Part shown: piece after piece, positions 1 through 9,754 of the stretch
How the letters are laid out: every line of letters starts with the position of its first letter
How positions within the stretch are numbered: the stretch's first letter is position 1
The notes under the pieces: model-generated
Told to the model about the DNA's origin: nothing
The model's database searches: none
What the model saw: the letters and a program-made list of their open reading frames with translations, nothing else
Program-made: the position numbers and the translations under genes
DNA from: Tieghemiomyces parasiticus
Taxonomy: Eukaryota > Kickxellomycota > Dimargaritomycetes > Dimargaritales > Dimargaritaceae
Reading direction: 5' to 3'
NCBI GenBank assembly: GCA_027575765.1
Contig: JANBPT010001001.1
Coordinates: 1-16,749, forward strand
DNA length: 16,749 nt

Positions 1-1350
1 CCACGCGCCGAAAAGAAAACTTTTAAATAGTCTAGCACTACTTCCTTTGCTACTAGCCCTCTACGCCACCGTTAATATCAACACCTCCAACCATTGCGAA
101 TAACTCTCCTCGTCTTCTCTGGGAGTCGGTCTTCCTACGTCCCCTCAGCACGCTTTCCTTACAACCGTTCAAATACCCTAAAACGGCTGCTTGTCTTCTC
201 CCCGTAGGGAGGTCGACCCCTTTCATCACATCCGTCACCGCCCGGCGACGCCCAGAAACATGACCACAAAAATCAAGTGTGCCCCTACGCAACCTCTCCG
301 AGCCACCGCCCAACGGACGTTACCGAACCTTCCGTGGAACCGCCTGAGGCACTCACTTGACCAGGAAATTCACCACTTAGCACCTAATATCAGCTGGGGC
401 AACCGCCCTCCTCCTTGGTGCAGCCGCCGCCTGTTAGCCTACTATACGTACCGTTTGGCATTAGTAGTACTCCCCTCCTCTGGCTGACCGTTTGCCTCTC
501 CAATAAGCCTTCCCTGTCAGTCCCCTTGCCCAGCCGGTGCCATGCCCCATTGATGGGCACCGTTACCAATAATCTTTCCCTGTGCCCCCGTCGAGTGTGA
601 CCGGGCCTAGTCTATACGTGATGGGTCCCTTTGTGACCCCAACGACTCACCTTGTTTTCCATTCATACAGTCGTTGGTGAGCCAGCCCGCTTCACTGCCG
701 TATAACGCACTACACGAGATACCATAGAGCTCACCCGATATCATGTATCGTGTACCAACGAAGGGATCCGGAATATAATCATGCCCCTTGCAATCCTCTA
801 ACTTGGGGACTGTTGGCTATATATTTAAAAATCTAAAGGCCGTATATTGTAGTGCCAACGCACTGGGTTCCAACGTTGGGTAGCAACAGATGCTGGTAAA
901 TTCATGATAGAGACCTTGTTTATCACGTTTATTAATCAAAATCCTTCATCATCAAAAGCTCTAACAATGATTGAAGCCGACCTAAGGATGTCTGCTTTGA
1001 TGCAACCACTGTCCACACCAATATCACCTGAAAGACTTTTTTAGATTAATTCACATAGATTTTGCCTCTTTATGTTTTATCTCCTTCTTGAGTCGCTATA
1101 TATATTAAGAGGAAGGACCCATCAAATAAAGAAAAGCATCTTAGGAATAAATGAAGTTCTTATACTATTTTCTACACCAAAAACACCATTTCTCAGCGGC
1201 CTAACAATGACCAAATGCACCACCGCGTTACCCCTAGCTACGCCCCGCAAAAACGAGGCCCGTTCAACATCTTGATTTCCCGCACAGGAGAGTGTTGTCA
1301 CTGGAGGCACCAAAGAGCCTGGCGCGGATTCGTTGGACGGAGCCGACCCT

Positions 1351-1410
1351 ACAATATATATATATTCAGTCAAAGCGCCGCTAGGCAGATTATATATATG
1401 TATATATTGT
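1351..1410. repeat. AT-rich inverted repeat (hairpin)
   Basis: Arms at 1351-1365 and 1396-1410 are complementary over 15 bases with a single G-T pair, around a 30-base GC-richer spacer. Both arms are made of alternating T and A capped by ACA/TGT. It could extrude as a cruciform or fold in RNA. There are no flanking direct repeats that I can see, so I do not call it a transposon. Confidence 0.5.
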
Positions 1411-1929
1411 CTGAACTGACTTCCATGCTGGACTCGGATACCCCTTGTCGCATCACCATCAACTGGTGACTAGCTTGCTTTAGTACGGGTTCACTACTCC
1501 CTTGAAGGTAACTGTGGTCCATGGATATGCCTTTTTCATGACAATCATTGAAGCATTGATGGATGCTGCATTTCCACCTTCGCATATCCTATGCCATAGC
1601 TTGATCCGATCCGTGATGGCATACCTAATTGGTAGTCTGCATCACCCAGGCCTCACGCTTATCCATATCCATTATCCCCCTCCTTTTCTTTACCTACTAT
1701 CACATATCCTTTTGAGGAGCGTTCAACCTTCCTGATCTTTGATCGCGCCTTCTTCACGGGCGCCGCCGCCTGATATCTTCTAGGACCTTCCTCTTTCTTA
1801 ACCCTTGCTCTGGCGGCTACCTAACCGTCTCTCTATTCATGCCGGCGTCCGGTCCCGCCACGGCCTGTCGTCCTGGATTCTCTGGTCCAGGCTGGCTCGT
1901 TGCTTGATTGATGCCGGCCATCACTTAAG

Positions 1930-1961
1930 TATAAAAGACCTAACGGTTGCCACACAATAAA
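1930..1961 (+). promoter_or_regulatory. TATA box followed by AATAAA (promoter-like or LTR-like)
   Basis: A full TATAAAAG box lies at 1930-1937 and an AATAAA hexamer at 1956-1961, followed by a C- and A-rich stretch and a perfect 14-base palindrome at 2001-2014. TATA box and polyadenylation hexamer this close together is typical of an LTR U3/R boundary. The candidate termini TGTGG (1513) and CCACA (2045-2049) are inverted, but the flanking five bases do not match, so no target-site duplication supports an LTR. It could equally be a promoter for an unidentified plus-strand transcript. Confidence 0.3.
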
Positions 1962-2313
1962 CGACAGACAATACCCAACAACCAATCCCCAACTCCGTTC
2001 CAAGCTTAAGCTTGTTTATTTGTAGCTCAGTACATTTTATCCTACCACACAGCCATTGTGGAGTCCTAGGCCGCCAGTAGCCATTCATCTACTTTCAGGG
2101 TCTGGCACCACATAAAGTTCAGGGGTATTATTAAATGGTAACTTTTACTGCATAGAGAGCTTAACGCCTTTAATTTCAAACGAATACACCACAAAAACCA
2201 AGGCCCACACACCTGAACCACGCACACTATGTATATCAGTAATGAAAGGGTTATCGAATGGTGCAGGTCACGGTTCACAGTAGGCGTAACAACTTTCGAC
2301 TGTTCCCTTTTGT

Positions 2314-2542
2314 GCGGGAAACGCTACGCCGGCCTTACCGGATCCATGTGAGGCTCTGCCAGCGGAAGGGGATGCGACCCATCTATAATTCACGTGACCA
2401 ACTTTTAACGCCCAGTTGGTATCGAACGACACCCAGGCTCTGTTTACCCTTGCACTCCTGGCGCTGCTACGGGTTCACCGAATGGCACTCATACTGCTCA
2501 AGCTTCGCTTTGTGAGCTAACACGGATATGTGAAATTCCCGC
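2314..2542. promoter_or_regulatory. Two E2F-like motifs upstream of MCM3
   Basis: GCGGGAAA at 2314-2321 is an exact reverse-strand copy of the E2F consensus TTTCCCGC. ATTCCCGC at 2535-2542 matches seven of eight bases on the plus strand. They lie about 600 and 380 bases upstream of the MCM3 start. MCM genes are classical E2F (or fungal MBF) targets, and some early-diverging fungi keep E2F. I saw no ACGCGT (MBF) site here. The motifs are short, so chance occurrence is possible. Confidence 0.3.
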
Positions 2543-2921
2543 TCATCAGGAATTATACAGAAATGATCCCACGGGGCGACGGTGAGCCACTGGATTGGAG
2601 CGCCGCCAGAAGCCTGCACTCACCCTTAGTCGCCCCTCCCTGTTTTTGTTTACGTTGCCCCTGGCCTACGGCTCGTATAGCTGCCTGCCGTGGTCCACCG
2701 CGGTTCTTTCGCAACTGCCCACCACCAACCCCTCTATTCCGTCAGTTAACAACGCTGCCCGACATCACTGTGTTTATACTCTTAACCACGACTAAACATC
2801 GCCAGCTCGTCACCCATCGCCCACCGTACCTTAAGTTCTCATCCCGACTACCCAGCCGATTCCCCTACTACCTTCACCAACCTAGAGGCAAACATCCTTA
2901 CCCCCGCCCTTTGACTCCGCC

Positions 2922-5731
2922 ATGGCCGCTGTCAACGTCGCAGGTGCCCTGCCACAAGACGATGTATTGAACCAGCGTGTATCCATGTTCCGCGAGTTCC
3001 TCGCGAGCGACTACGGTGAAGACGGGTACAGCCTGGAGATCCGCCGTACCTTGGATGCCAACAAGAAGCGGCTGGTGATCAATATTGACCACATCCGTGA
3101 GTACAACCACGAGTTGGCCGAAGAGTAAGTGATAGCCCCGCAATGCCAGCCGTCGCTTAGTAGGTTCGGGCCCTTGCAGCTGGCCCTATTGAGGCTCGCC
3201 CGCCTCGGGCCCAGCCCACCGCTTGCTCCTCGCCCCCGTCGCACTTCCTAACCAGTCGTTGACTCCCTCGCTTGAACGATAATTCTTTCTAAACTGATAT
3301 ATGCACCCTGTCGCCTCACACTACTAGTATTATCCGCTACCCGAGTGAATTCATCCCCGCTATGGAGCGGGCAGTGCAGGAGGTGATCAAGACACTGACT
3401 AACGGTCAGGTGGATCCGGCGACCGGCGCCGCCCTGGGGCTCCACGTCGGGTTCAAGGGCAGTTTCGGCGAACATCACCTCAACCCGCGTAGCCTGCGGG
3501 CCACGTTCATCGGAAAGCTGGTGTGCCTCGAGGGCATCGTGACGCGCTGCTCACTGGTGCGTCCCAAGGTTTTGCGCAGCGTGCACTACTGCGAACAGAC
3601 CAAGGGTTTTCTGGCGCGCGACTACCGTGACGCCACCATGTTGTCAGCAGACGCTAATGACAGCCTACCATCAAGCACGACCTACCCCACCGAGGACCAG
3701 GATGGCAACCCGTTGACCACTGAATACGGCCTGTGCGTGTACATGGACCACCAGACCATTAATATCCAGGAGATGCCTGAACGTGCCCCACCCGGTCAGC
3801 TTCCGCGCTCGATCGACGTGATCCTGGATGACGACCTGGTCGATGCTGTGAAACCCGGTGACCGTGTCCAGTTGGTGGGTATCTACAAGTCCCTGGGTAA
3901 CCGCAACGCCCAGTCGAGCTCGGCTACGTTCAAGACCCTGGTGCTCTGTAATACACTGCACATCATCACGGGTAAGACCGGCGGCGTCAGCGGGAGCAGT
4001 AGCAACGGGATCGCTCAGCTCAATCTGACCGAGGCCGATATTCGCAACATTAACCGCATCGGCAAACAACGCAATGCCTTTGAGCTACTCTCCCGCTCGG
4101 TGGCGCCCTCCATCTACGGCCACGAGTACATCAAAAAGGCCGTGCTCCTCCTGCTGTTGGGCGGTATGGAGAAGAACCTGGCTAACGGGACGCACATCCG
4201 TGGTGACATCAACATACTCATGGTTGGCGATCCCTCCACGGCCAAGTCCCAGGTCCTACGCTACGTCCTCAATATTGCCCCGCTGGCCATCGCCACCACG
4301 GGGCGCGGGTCGTCTGGGGTGGGTCTGACGGCAGCGGTGGTCACCGACAAGGAGACTGGCGAGCGCCGCCTGGAGGCCGGTGCTATGGTACTGGCGGACC
4401 GTGGGATTGTATGTATCGACGAATTTGACAAGATGAGTGACGTGGACCGGGTGGCCATCCACGAGGTAATGGAACAGCAAACCGTGACCATTGCCAAGGC
4501 TGGTATCCATACGACGCTCAATGCCCGCTGCAGCGTGGTTGCGGCAGCTAACCCGATATACGGCCAGTACGATGAGAGCAAGGAACCGCACCGCAACATC
4601 GCTCTACCTGACTCCCTCCTGTCCCGCTTCGATCTGCTCTTCGTGGTCCTGGACCACATGGACGAAGCCCGCGACCGGACCATCTCATCTCATGTGCTCC
4701 GTATGCACCGGTACGTCCCGCCCTCGGTCGAGGAAGGCATGCCCATCCCGGATGTACTCGACCAGAATCTTCAGATGGAGGACGAGCAGGATGCCGAGGC
4801 CCTCCAGGACACCCCGGTGTTTGAGAAGCAGCATCGATTCCTCAATGCCGCTCGGTCGGTCGGCCGTGGGGCCCGGGGCCGTGCGGCCGGGGCCAACGAG
4901 GAGACCCTCACCACGGCGTTTCTCAAGAAGTTCCTGTTCTACGCCAAGAACCGCATCCAACCGGTTCTGACCAAACCCGCCGCTGACATAATCGCCGAGG
5001 CCTACGCCGAACTTCGTAACGACAAGCAGACCGAGGCCCGCAAGAAGACGCTGCCCGTTACGGCGCGTACCCTCGAAACCCTCATCCGTTTGGCCACCGC
5101 CCACGCCAAGGCCCGGCTCAGCACCCGCGTCGAGGAGACCGACGCCCTGTCTGCTAAATCACTACTGCGCTTCGCCTTGTATAAGGAGACCGCGTTACCC
5201 GGAGCACAGGCCGCCGAAGAAAACGACGCGCCGATCGACAGCAGCAAGCCGCAGGCCAAGCGTCGTCGGGTCGCCAAGGCGACAGGCAAGCCAGTCGCGC
5301 ACGACGCCGATTCCGACAGTGATAACCCGGACGCTATGGATCAGACCACGCCCGCAGCCCCACGGCGGTCGCAGCGTAGCACAGGGCAATCAGCCGCTGG
5401 GGCCAGAGATACGGGAGCGGAGGCGGGCCCCGGACGGGCTACGCAAGTCGATGGGGCAGCCATGGAAGTGGACGCTGCGAACACGGCCCTCGACGCCGCT
5501 CGCCTGGCTCTTTTCCGCGGCCAGCTCCAGAAGCAGATTGCCAACCATCACCTCGATGACGGGTCCCTTCCGCTCGAGCTGCTCCTGCCCCTCATCAACT
5601 CCGATCTGCAGGAGGGAGCCCAGGACGACCAGAAACGCGCCTTTGCCACTCTCGAGGCCGAAGCTGCTCTAGAGGAGATGCAGAAGGAAAACCAAGTTAT
5701 GTACAGCGGTGGTCTGGTGGTGCTCATCTAG
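2922..5731 (+). CDS. MCM3: DNA replication licensing factor MCM3, two exons
   Basis: Exons 2922-3124 and 3328-5731 join in frame into a protein of 868 residues, subunit 3 of the MCM2-7 helicase that is loaded at origins and unwinds DNA in S phase. The start sits in a near-perfect Kozak context (CCGCCATGG). The N-terminal domain includes the MCM3-type [14 protein letters not shown] stretch (about 143-156). The AAA+ core has Walker A GDPSTAKS (368-375), Walker B IDEFDKM (431-437) and the arginine finger SRF (R501). These core sequences match MCM3 rather than MCM2 or MCM4-7. After the helicase comes a basic nuclear-localisation stretch KRRRVAK (712-718), a low-complexity acidic/Ala-rich linker to about 790, and a C-terminal winged-helix-like tail ending in the MCM3-like [10 protein letters not shown]. 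Family members run from about 800 to 970 residues, so it is complete. It converges with HIS1. The intron placement is confirmed by the join reading D-IIRYPSEF, which resembles plant MCM3. Confidence 0.96.
3125..3327 (+). other. Spliceosomal intron of MCM3
   Basis: This is a 203-base intron with donor GTAAGT at 3125 and acceptor TAG ending at 3327. It splits a codon after its second base. Exon 1 meets an in-frame stop (TAA at 3126-3128) if not spliced, and splicing restores the conserved MCM3 reading frame exactly. A CTAAC branch-point candidate lies at 3248-3252 and a CTGAT nearer the acceptor. Confidence 0.9.
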
Positions 5732-6147
5732 ACGTGATCTCACCACAGCCAACTCGCGCCGCCACCCCCCCCCCTTCACATTGTTATACCATGGCCCCTT
5801 ACTCTACAGTTGCATTCCGACCATTGTCTCTTCCCTCTACTGCCGTCGATCATGTTGATAGTTACTTTCTCTCTATAACTCTTTCCTAATTAGAACAATT
5901 ACAGTTTACGACCCGGAACTGCGGGCCAATCCTCACTATTGAATCTCCATATATACTACTGTGTACTCGGAGGGGAGGCTTGTGCTGAATTTGATACTTA
6001 CTAGTCGGGACTGCCATTGGACTAATTTACTAACGGAGAACAAGGAATCTAACGGCTTGCCTACAAACTAACCGGCAATTCTAACTCCCAGCACCGGCAA
6101 GAGGCTGCAAAGGTCCGGAAATCCAGCTACTTGGTGGTCTGGAAGCC
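5732..6147. other. Intergenic space between convergent MCM3 and HIS1
   Basis: This 416-base spacer holds the 3' untranslated regions of both genes. A run of ten C residues at 5765-5774 starts 34 bases after the MCM3 stop. I see no exact AATAAA for either gene and no coding frame. Confidence 0.6.
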
Positions 6148-7107
6148 TTACACACGGCAGTTGGAAATATTAAAGACCATGACATCGGTTGCGCCGATGG
6201 CCTTGAGCTGATCCATGACCTCCGCCACATCGGCCGTTAGCACCATAGCGCTGACGGCCACACCGTCACTGTCGATCAGGGCATTGACGGTAGGGGCGAG
6301 CCGGCCGGGAGTGATCACCTTAGCCTGGTCGAGGAGGCCACGCTCGACGTTATAGTTGATGTAGACGTACTTGCGGGAGGCAATTACGCCTTCGATACGG
6401 GCGTGGATCTTGGCCACAAGGTCAGGGAACCGAGAACGCTGGTTGGCGATCAGGACAGCCTCGGACTCCACGATGGTGGCAATCGCCTGCAGCCCGGCAG
6501 CCCGCATGGTCTCCCCGGACTCTACCAGGTCCACGATTCCATCGGCCAGGCCTAAGGCGCAGGCAGCCTCCACACTGCCGCTCACGAACTCGATCGTGGT
6601 GCGCAGCGGTGCGGTGTACTCAGCAAGCGGCACCCCGGCCTGCTCGGCCTCCAGCCGACGGAAGTAGGTCTGAGCCAGCCCTTCAAAACTGGTCACCACC
6701 CGTTTGCCAATCAGGTCTCGTGGGTCAGCGATACCCGACCGGATCGGTGTCTGGACCATGAGGCGGCAGCGGCCAAAATGGAGCGGGAGGACCTCGCGGA
6801 TGTCGCCGGTCTTGCCGTCGCCCTCCGTCACCGTCGAGCTGGTGGCGTCGTAGCCAGATTCGGCGATGATGTCACGACCGGTGATACCCAAGTCGACTCC
6901 ACCCCGTCCAACGTATTTGGCAATGTCGGCGGCCGGTAAGAAGACCAGGGCCATGGGCAGATTCTTAACCAGGGCAATGTCGTGGCGCGGCTTGCGGTGG
7001 AACTGGATATCGGCGCCAGCCAGAAACTCCAGGCATACCTCGTGCAGACGGCCCTTCTTGGGCACGGCGAAGAGCAGACGGTCGTTGAGTTCGGAAAAGA
7101 GGTCCAT
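6148..7107 (-). CDS. HIS1: ATP phosphoribosyltransferase, first step of histidine synthesis
   Basis: The enzyme joins ATP and PRPP to give phosphoribosyl-ATP, the committed and histidine-inhibited step of histidine synthesis, in the cytosol. From the ATG at 7107 it has 319 residues; yeast His1 has about 297 and starts at the equivalent MDL. Recognisable parts are RLLFAVPKKGRL (10-21), VFLPAADI (55-62), DLGITGRDII (72-81), EFVSGSVEAACALG (173-186), the PRPP-binding loop DLVESGETMRAAG (193-205) and a C-terminal regulatory ACT-like domain of the long HisG form (about 230-319) ending in NISNCRV. A short insert at about 89-101 is absent from yeast. The chosen start has an excellent Kozak context (CCGCCATGG). 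An earlier in-frame ATG at 7167 would add 20 Pro-rich residues and cannot be excluded. A Gcn4-like TGACTAA (one mismatch) lies upstream at 7375-7381. No introns are needed. Confidence 0.95.
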   Translation of the reverse strand: MDLFSELNDRLLFAVPKKGRLHEVCLEFLAGADIQFHRKPRHDIALVKNLPMALVFLPAADIAKYVGRGGVDLGITGRDIIAESGYDATSSTVTEGDGKTGDIREVLPLHFGRCRLMVQTPIRSGIADPRDLIGKRVVTSFEGLAQTYFRRLEAEQAGVPLAEYTAPLRTTIEFVSGSVEAACALGLADGIVDLVESGETMRAAGLQAIATIVESEAVLIANQRSRFPDLVAKIHARIEGVIASRKYVYINYNVERGLLDQAKVITPGRLAPTVNALIDSDGVAVSAMVLTADVAEVMDQLKAIGATDVMVFNISNCRV

Positions 7108-7167
7108 GGCGGTGAGGGATTCGTGGAAGGGGGCAATTTGGTTAGGAATAGGTGTGGGAACAGGCAT

Positions 7168-9754
7168 CGTTGGCAAAGGCGCGAGAGACGGGGGTGTTTT
7201 AGGACCACTGGGTAAAGGGAGGTGGGGCCAGCGGCGAGCGGACGACTGGTACGGTGACGTCGGACCAGTAAGTGAGACGAGACGTGGATATTAAGATACG
7301 CTAGGGGCCAGCGGGGTTCTACCAATTAAAAGCGCTAGCGGGGTGGGAAAGAGCAGTTTGGACAAAGGGATTGGTGACTAATTAGGCGCGGGCACTTTAA
7401 GTGACCAAGGTACCGGCGGCTTCGCTGCAACTTTATACCGTTCGACAGTAGCCTACATTGGGCAATCCCATGAAGCAGACGTCACTCCTCAGCTACCGGG
7501 TTAATTACACCGGCTATCGCCGTTGGACTTTGAGGTTGGTGCCCGGAGGACACCAGATTGGCATGTTTATTGCGGCTTGGGAAATTATCAACGCCGGTAT
7601 GGCGTGCTGCTCTACTTGGTCAATGACAAACCCCTCTCTAGGGATTCCTTTAGAGCCTCTGAAGGGGTCCGTGTGGGAAATGTTGTCCATATCACCATTG
7701 TGGGCGAGTGCCCATAATGGTATCTGTGAAGGAGGTGCCATTTACCAGGTGTGTAATTGGGTGCTAGCAGTTGAATTCAGTAGGACCCCCGCCACCGTAC
7801 CTGCCGTGTTTATGGTTTCACTTACACTGCGCATACTGCATCAAGTTACTCCTTGCCAATACGTATGACGCTGACCACGGGTAGGCACACACAATATCAA
7901 ACCGTTGGGGCACAAGCACCGTGTTTGAGATTCAAGACTGGACTCCGGGGAACTAATGACCTGTCTGTACTCGGGATAAATATTAGATATTGATGCGGCT
8001 GTGAGAGCAGTGGAGGATAACGGGCTGGCTATTTTATCTAGGAAGATTCCCGGTAGGACCCGTCGTCCGCGACATGGCTGGAGAATATAGTACTTCGTAA
8101 AATCGGTCGGTGATTCTATGGACTGCGGTTACTGGCACGACAAACGTTAAACTGGATATCGGTTGCAGGTACTCGACACCGTAGATAGGGTGGTTAATAA
8201 ACCCACCTTGGTCAGAAAAGAGAGGGAGGGGCTACAAAACGACTCTGGCCTTACCCTTGGGTATACCAGAGTACTCCAGATACCAGTTCGACGGCAATCA
8301 GTCAATAATTAAGCTGAGAAAAGGTAATCGACATGACTCTGGACCGGCAAGCTTATCTCGGACCTAGCCGTTTACGGGCAGTTCGTGTGACCACGTCACC
8401 TGAGGACAACCTTGTCAATTACACTCCTAATCAAACATGCCACCGGACGCTACGTTTCTTTACAGGTCCAGTCATTCCCCAAAAGATGCTTCGCAACTAT
8501 GGGTAGGGGGATCAGGGAGAGGTATAGGCAGGGGCAGGCACGAACCGTGGTGTGCTTTATCCTATTACCTCTAGAGTGAATTGAGACGCAATCCTGAATC
8601 GCAGTGCTGCGGGGAGGAGGTGGCCATTGAAACTTGCGGGTACTTTTAGGAATACTGGGGGAGAGTGATACTATCACTAACGAATGATAAATATATACAT
8701 ATATTTAGGCCTCGAGTCTAACCTCCGATGCGGAGTTCAAGAAGGGTAGGTTTCGCTGAGCCCTCCACTCCAAAACTGTTTCCTGTCATTCCGAGCTTTA
8801 TATCCCCCTTTTTCCCCCTGCAGTTTAATGGCTATATTCGCTAAGGGCTCCTCTAAATCTAGGACGGTCATAAATATTCGATTAAAAGCAGCCAGTACAT
8901 TTATCCGCCTGCTATTTCGAACACCTTTCGTAACTTTGCATCAGTAGGCTTTGCATATCAGGGAGTTCTGCCGTGGCAGTTGGATCCGCGGTATACTCTT
9001 TTGCCTCCACGTTCCCATGGGAACCACTGGGCATACCCCGTCTGTCGGACGATCCTTGTCTACAATGTATCATGGCTGGTGACCTACTCCGACTCGTTGA
9101 CACCCAGTTGGCTAGATGTTGACCCTGCGATAGCAAGATAACTTGATCACAGGGCCTTCGCCTGCCACTGCCGTGGTTAGCCCTAATCGGGATGGCAATA
9201 GAGGCGTTCCTACACAAACCGGGTCTATTGGCGACTGTTTCTGGAGCAAGAACAACGGCAGGGCTAAAGGAGGGCCACCTGCCGTGCCAGGTTGCCACCC
9301 ACCATGTCCCACCGATCGGCCGGTGAACGGACTGTACACCAGGTGGAGCCCGGTCCCCAAATATGGACCGTGGAAACGAATGTTTAGCAGGTCACACCCC
9401 TCGAGCGCAAGCAGGGCTACATAGGCCCTGAATCCTACTTCCGCGTCCAGTGAAGCCAGGGTTTAGATCGCTTCGATATATAGAAACCTGCACCCACCCT
9501 GCCATAGAAACACCTTTGCTTCCTGCTACTCCCCAAATCGACCGATAATCTCTATCCCGCTTCATTTGTTCCATTCTCCACTCCAGTCTCAGCTAGTAGA
9601 ATTCTACCGGCGTTGTTGCAAAATTTTTATTGGGACCCAAGGCCCTGCTGTATTCATATCTACCCCCTCCATTTAATTAACCTAGGCTACTAGCAGTTCG
9701 TCCTTGTGTCAGACACGACTCTCCTCTAGCATAATTCGTGTATATTCACTCACC
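7168..9754. other. Long intergenic region between divergent HIS1 and RING gene
   Basis: About 2.6 kb without a gene I can support. It must contain the HIS1 promoter (right of 7107, with CCAAT-type motifs near 7323 and, reversed, near 7371) and the promoter of the RING gene (reversed CCAAT near 9637). The longest open frames, 7470-7868 on the plus strand and 8912-9298 on the minus strand, have no recognisable domain. A strong hairpin at 7694-7721 is listed separately. An AT-rich near-palindrome lies around 8690-8707. Confidence 0.55.
7694..7721. repeat. 12-bp stem, 4-base loop inverted repeat
   Basis: The arms 7694-7705 and 7710-7721 pair over all 12 positions as RNA, with one G-U pair, around the loop GAGT. 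It is not followed by a T tract and has no flanking duplication. It could be a structured part of a transcript or a chance palindrome. Confidence 0.4.

Larger units (their letters stand above)
1..2921. other. Intergenic region with no supported gene
   Basis: No reading frame here gives a recognisable protein. The open frames are short (under 150 codons), overlap one another on both strands and are low in similarity to anything I know. The plus strand is rich in pyrimidines from about 2600 to 2920, as expected for a fungal promoter and 5' leader directly before MCM3. The stretch 800-1180 is AT-rich. Separate entries cover an AT hairpin, a promoter-like patch and E2F-like motifs. No coding frame with recognisable sequence enters from the left edge; all frames I read there close within about 110 bases. 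Confidence 0.6.

Noticed and set aside
7375..7381. Gcn4 site for HIS1
   Set aside because: TGACTAA has one mismatch to TGACTCA and could be a Yap-type or chance site; I mention it in the HIS1 entry but do not call it an operator.
7470..7868. Plus-strand open frame of about 130 codons
   Set aside because: No family resemblance, no codon-use signal like the real genes, and a competing open frame on the opposite strand over much of its length.
8912..9298. 128-codon minus-strand open frame
   Set aside because: It begins with a non-ATG codon and shows no domain, membrane segment or conserved motif.
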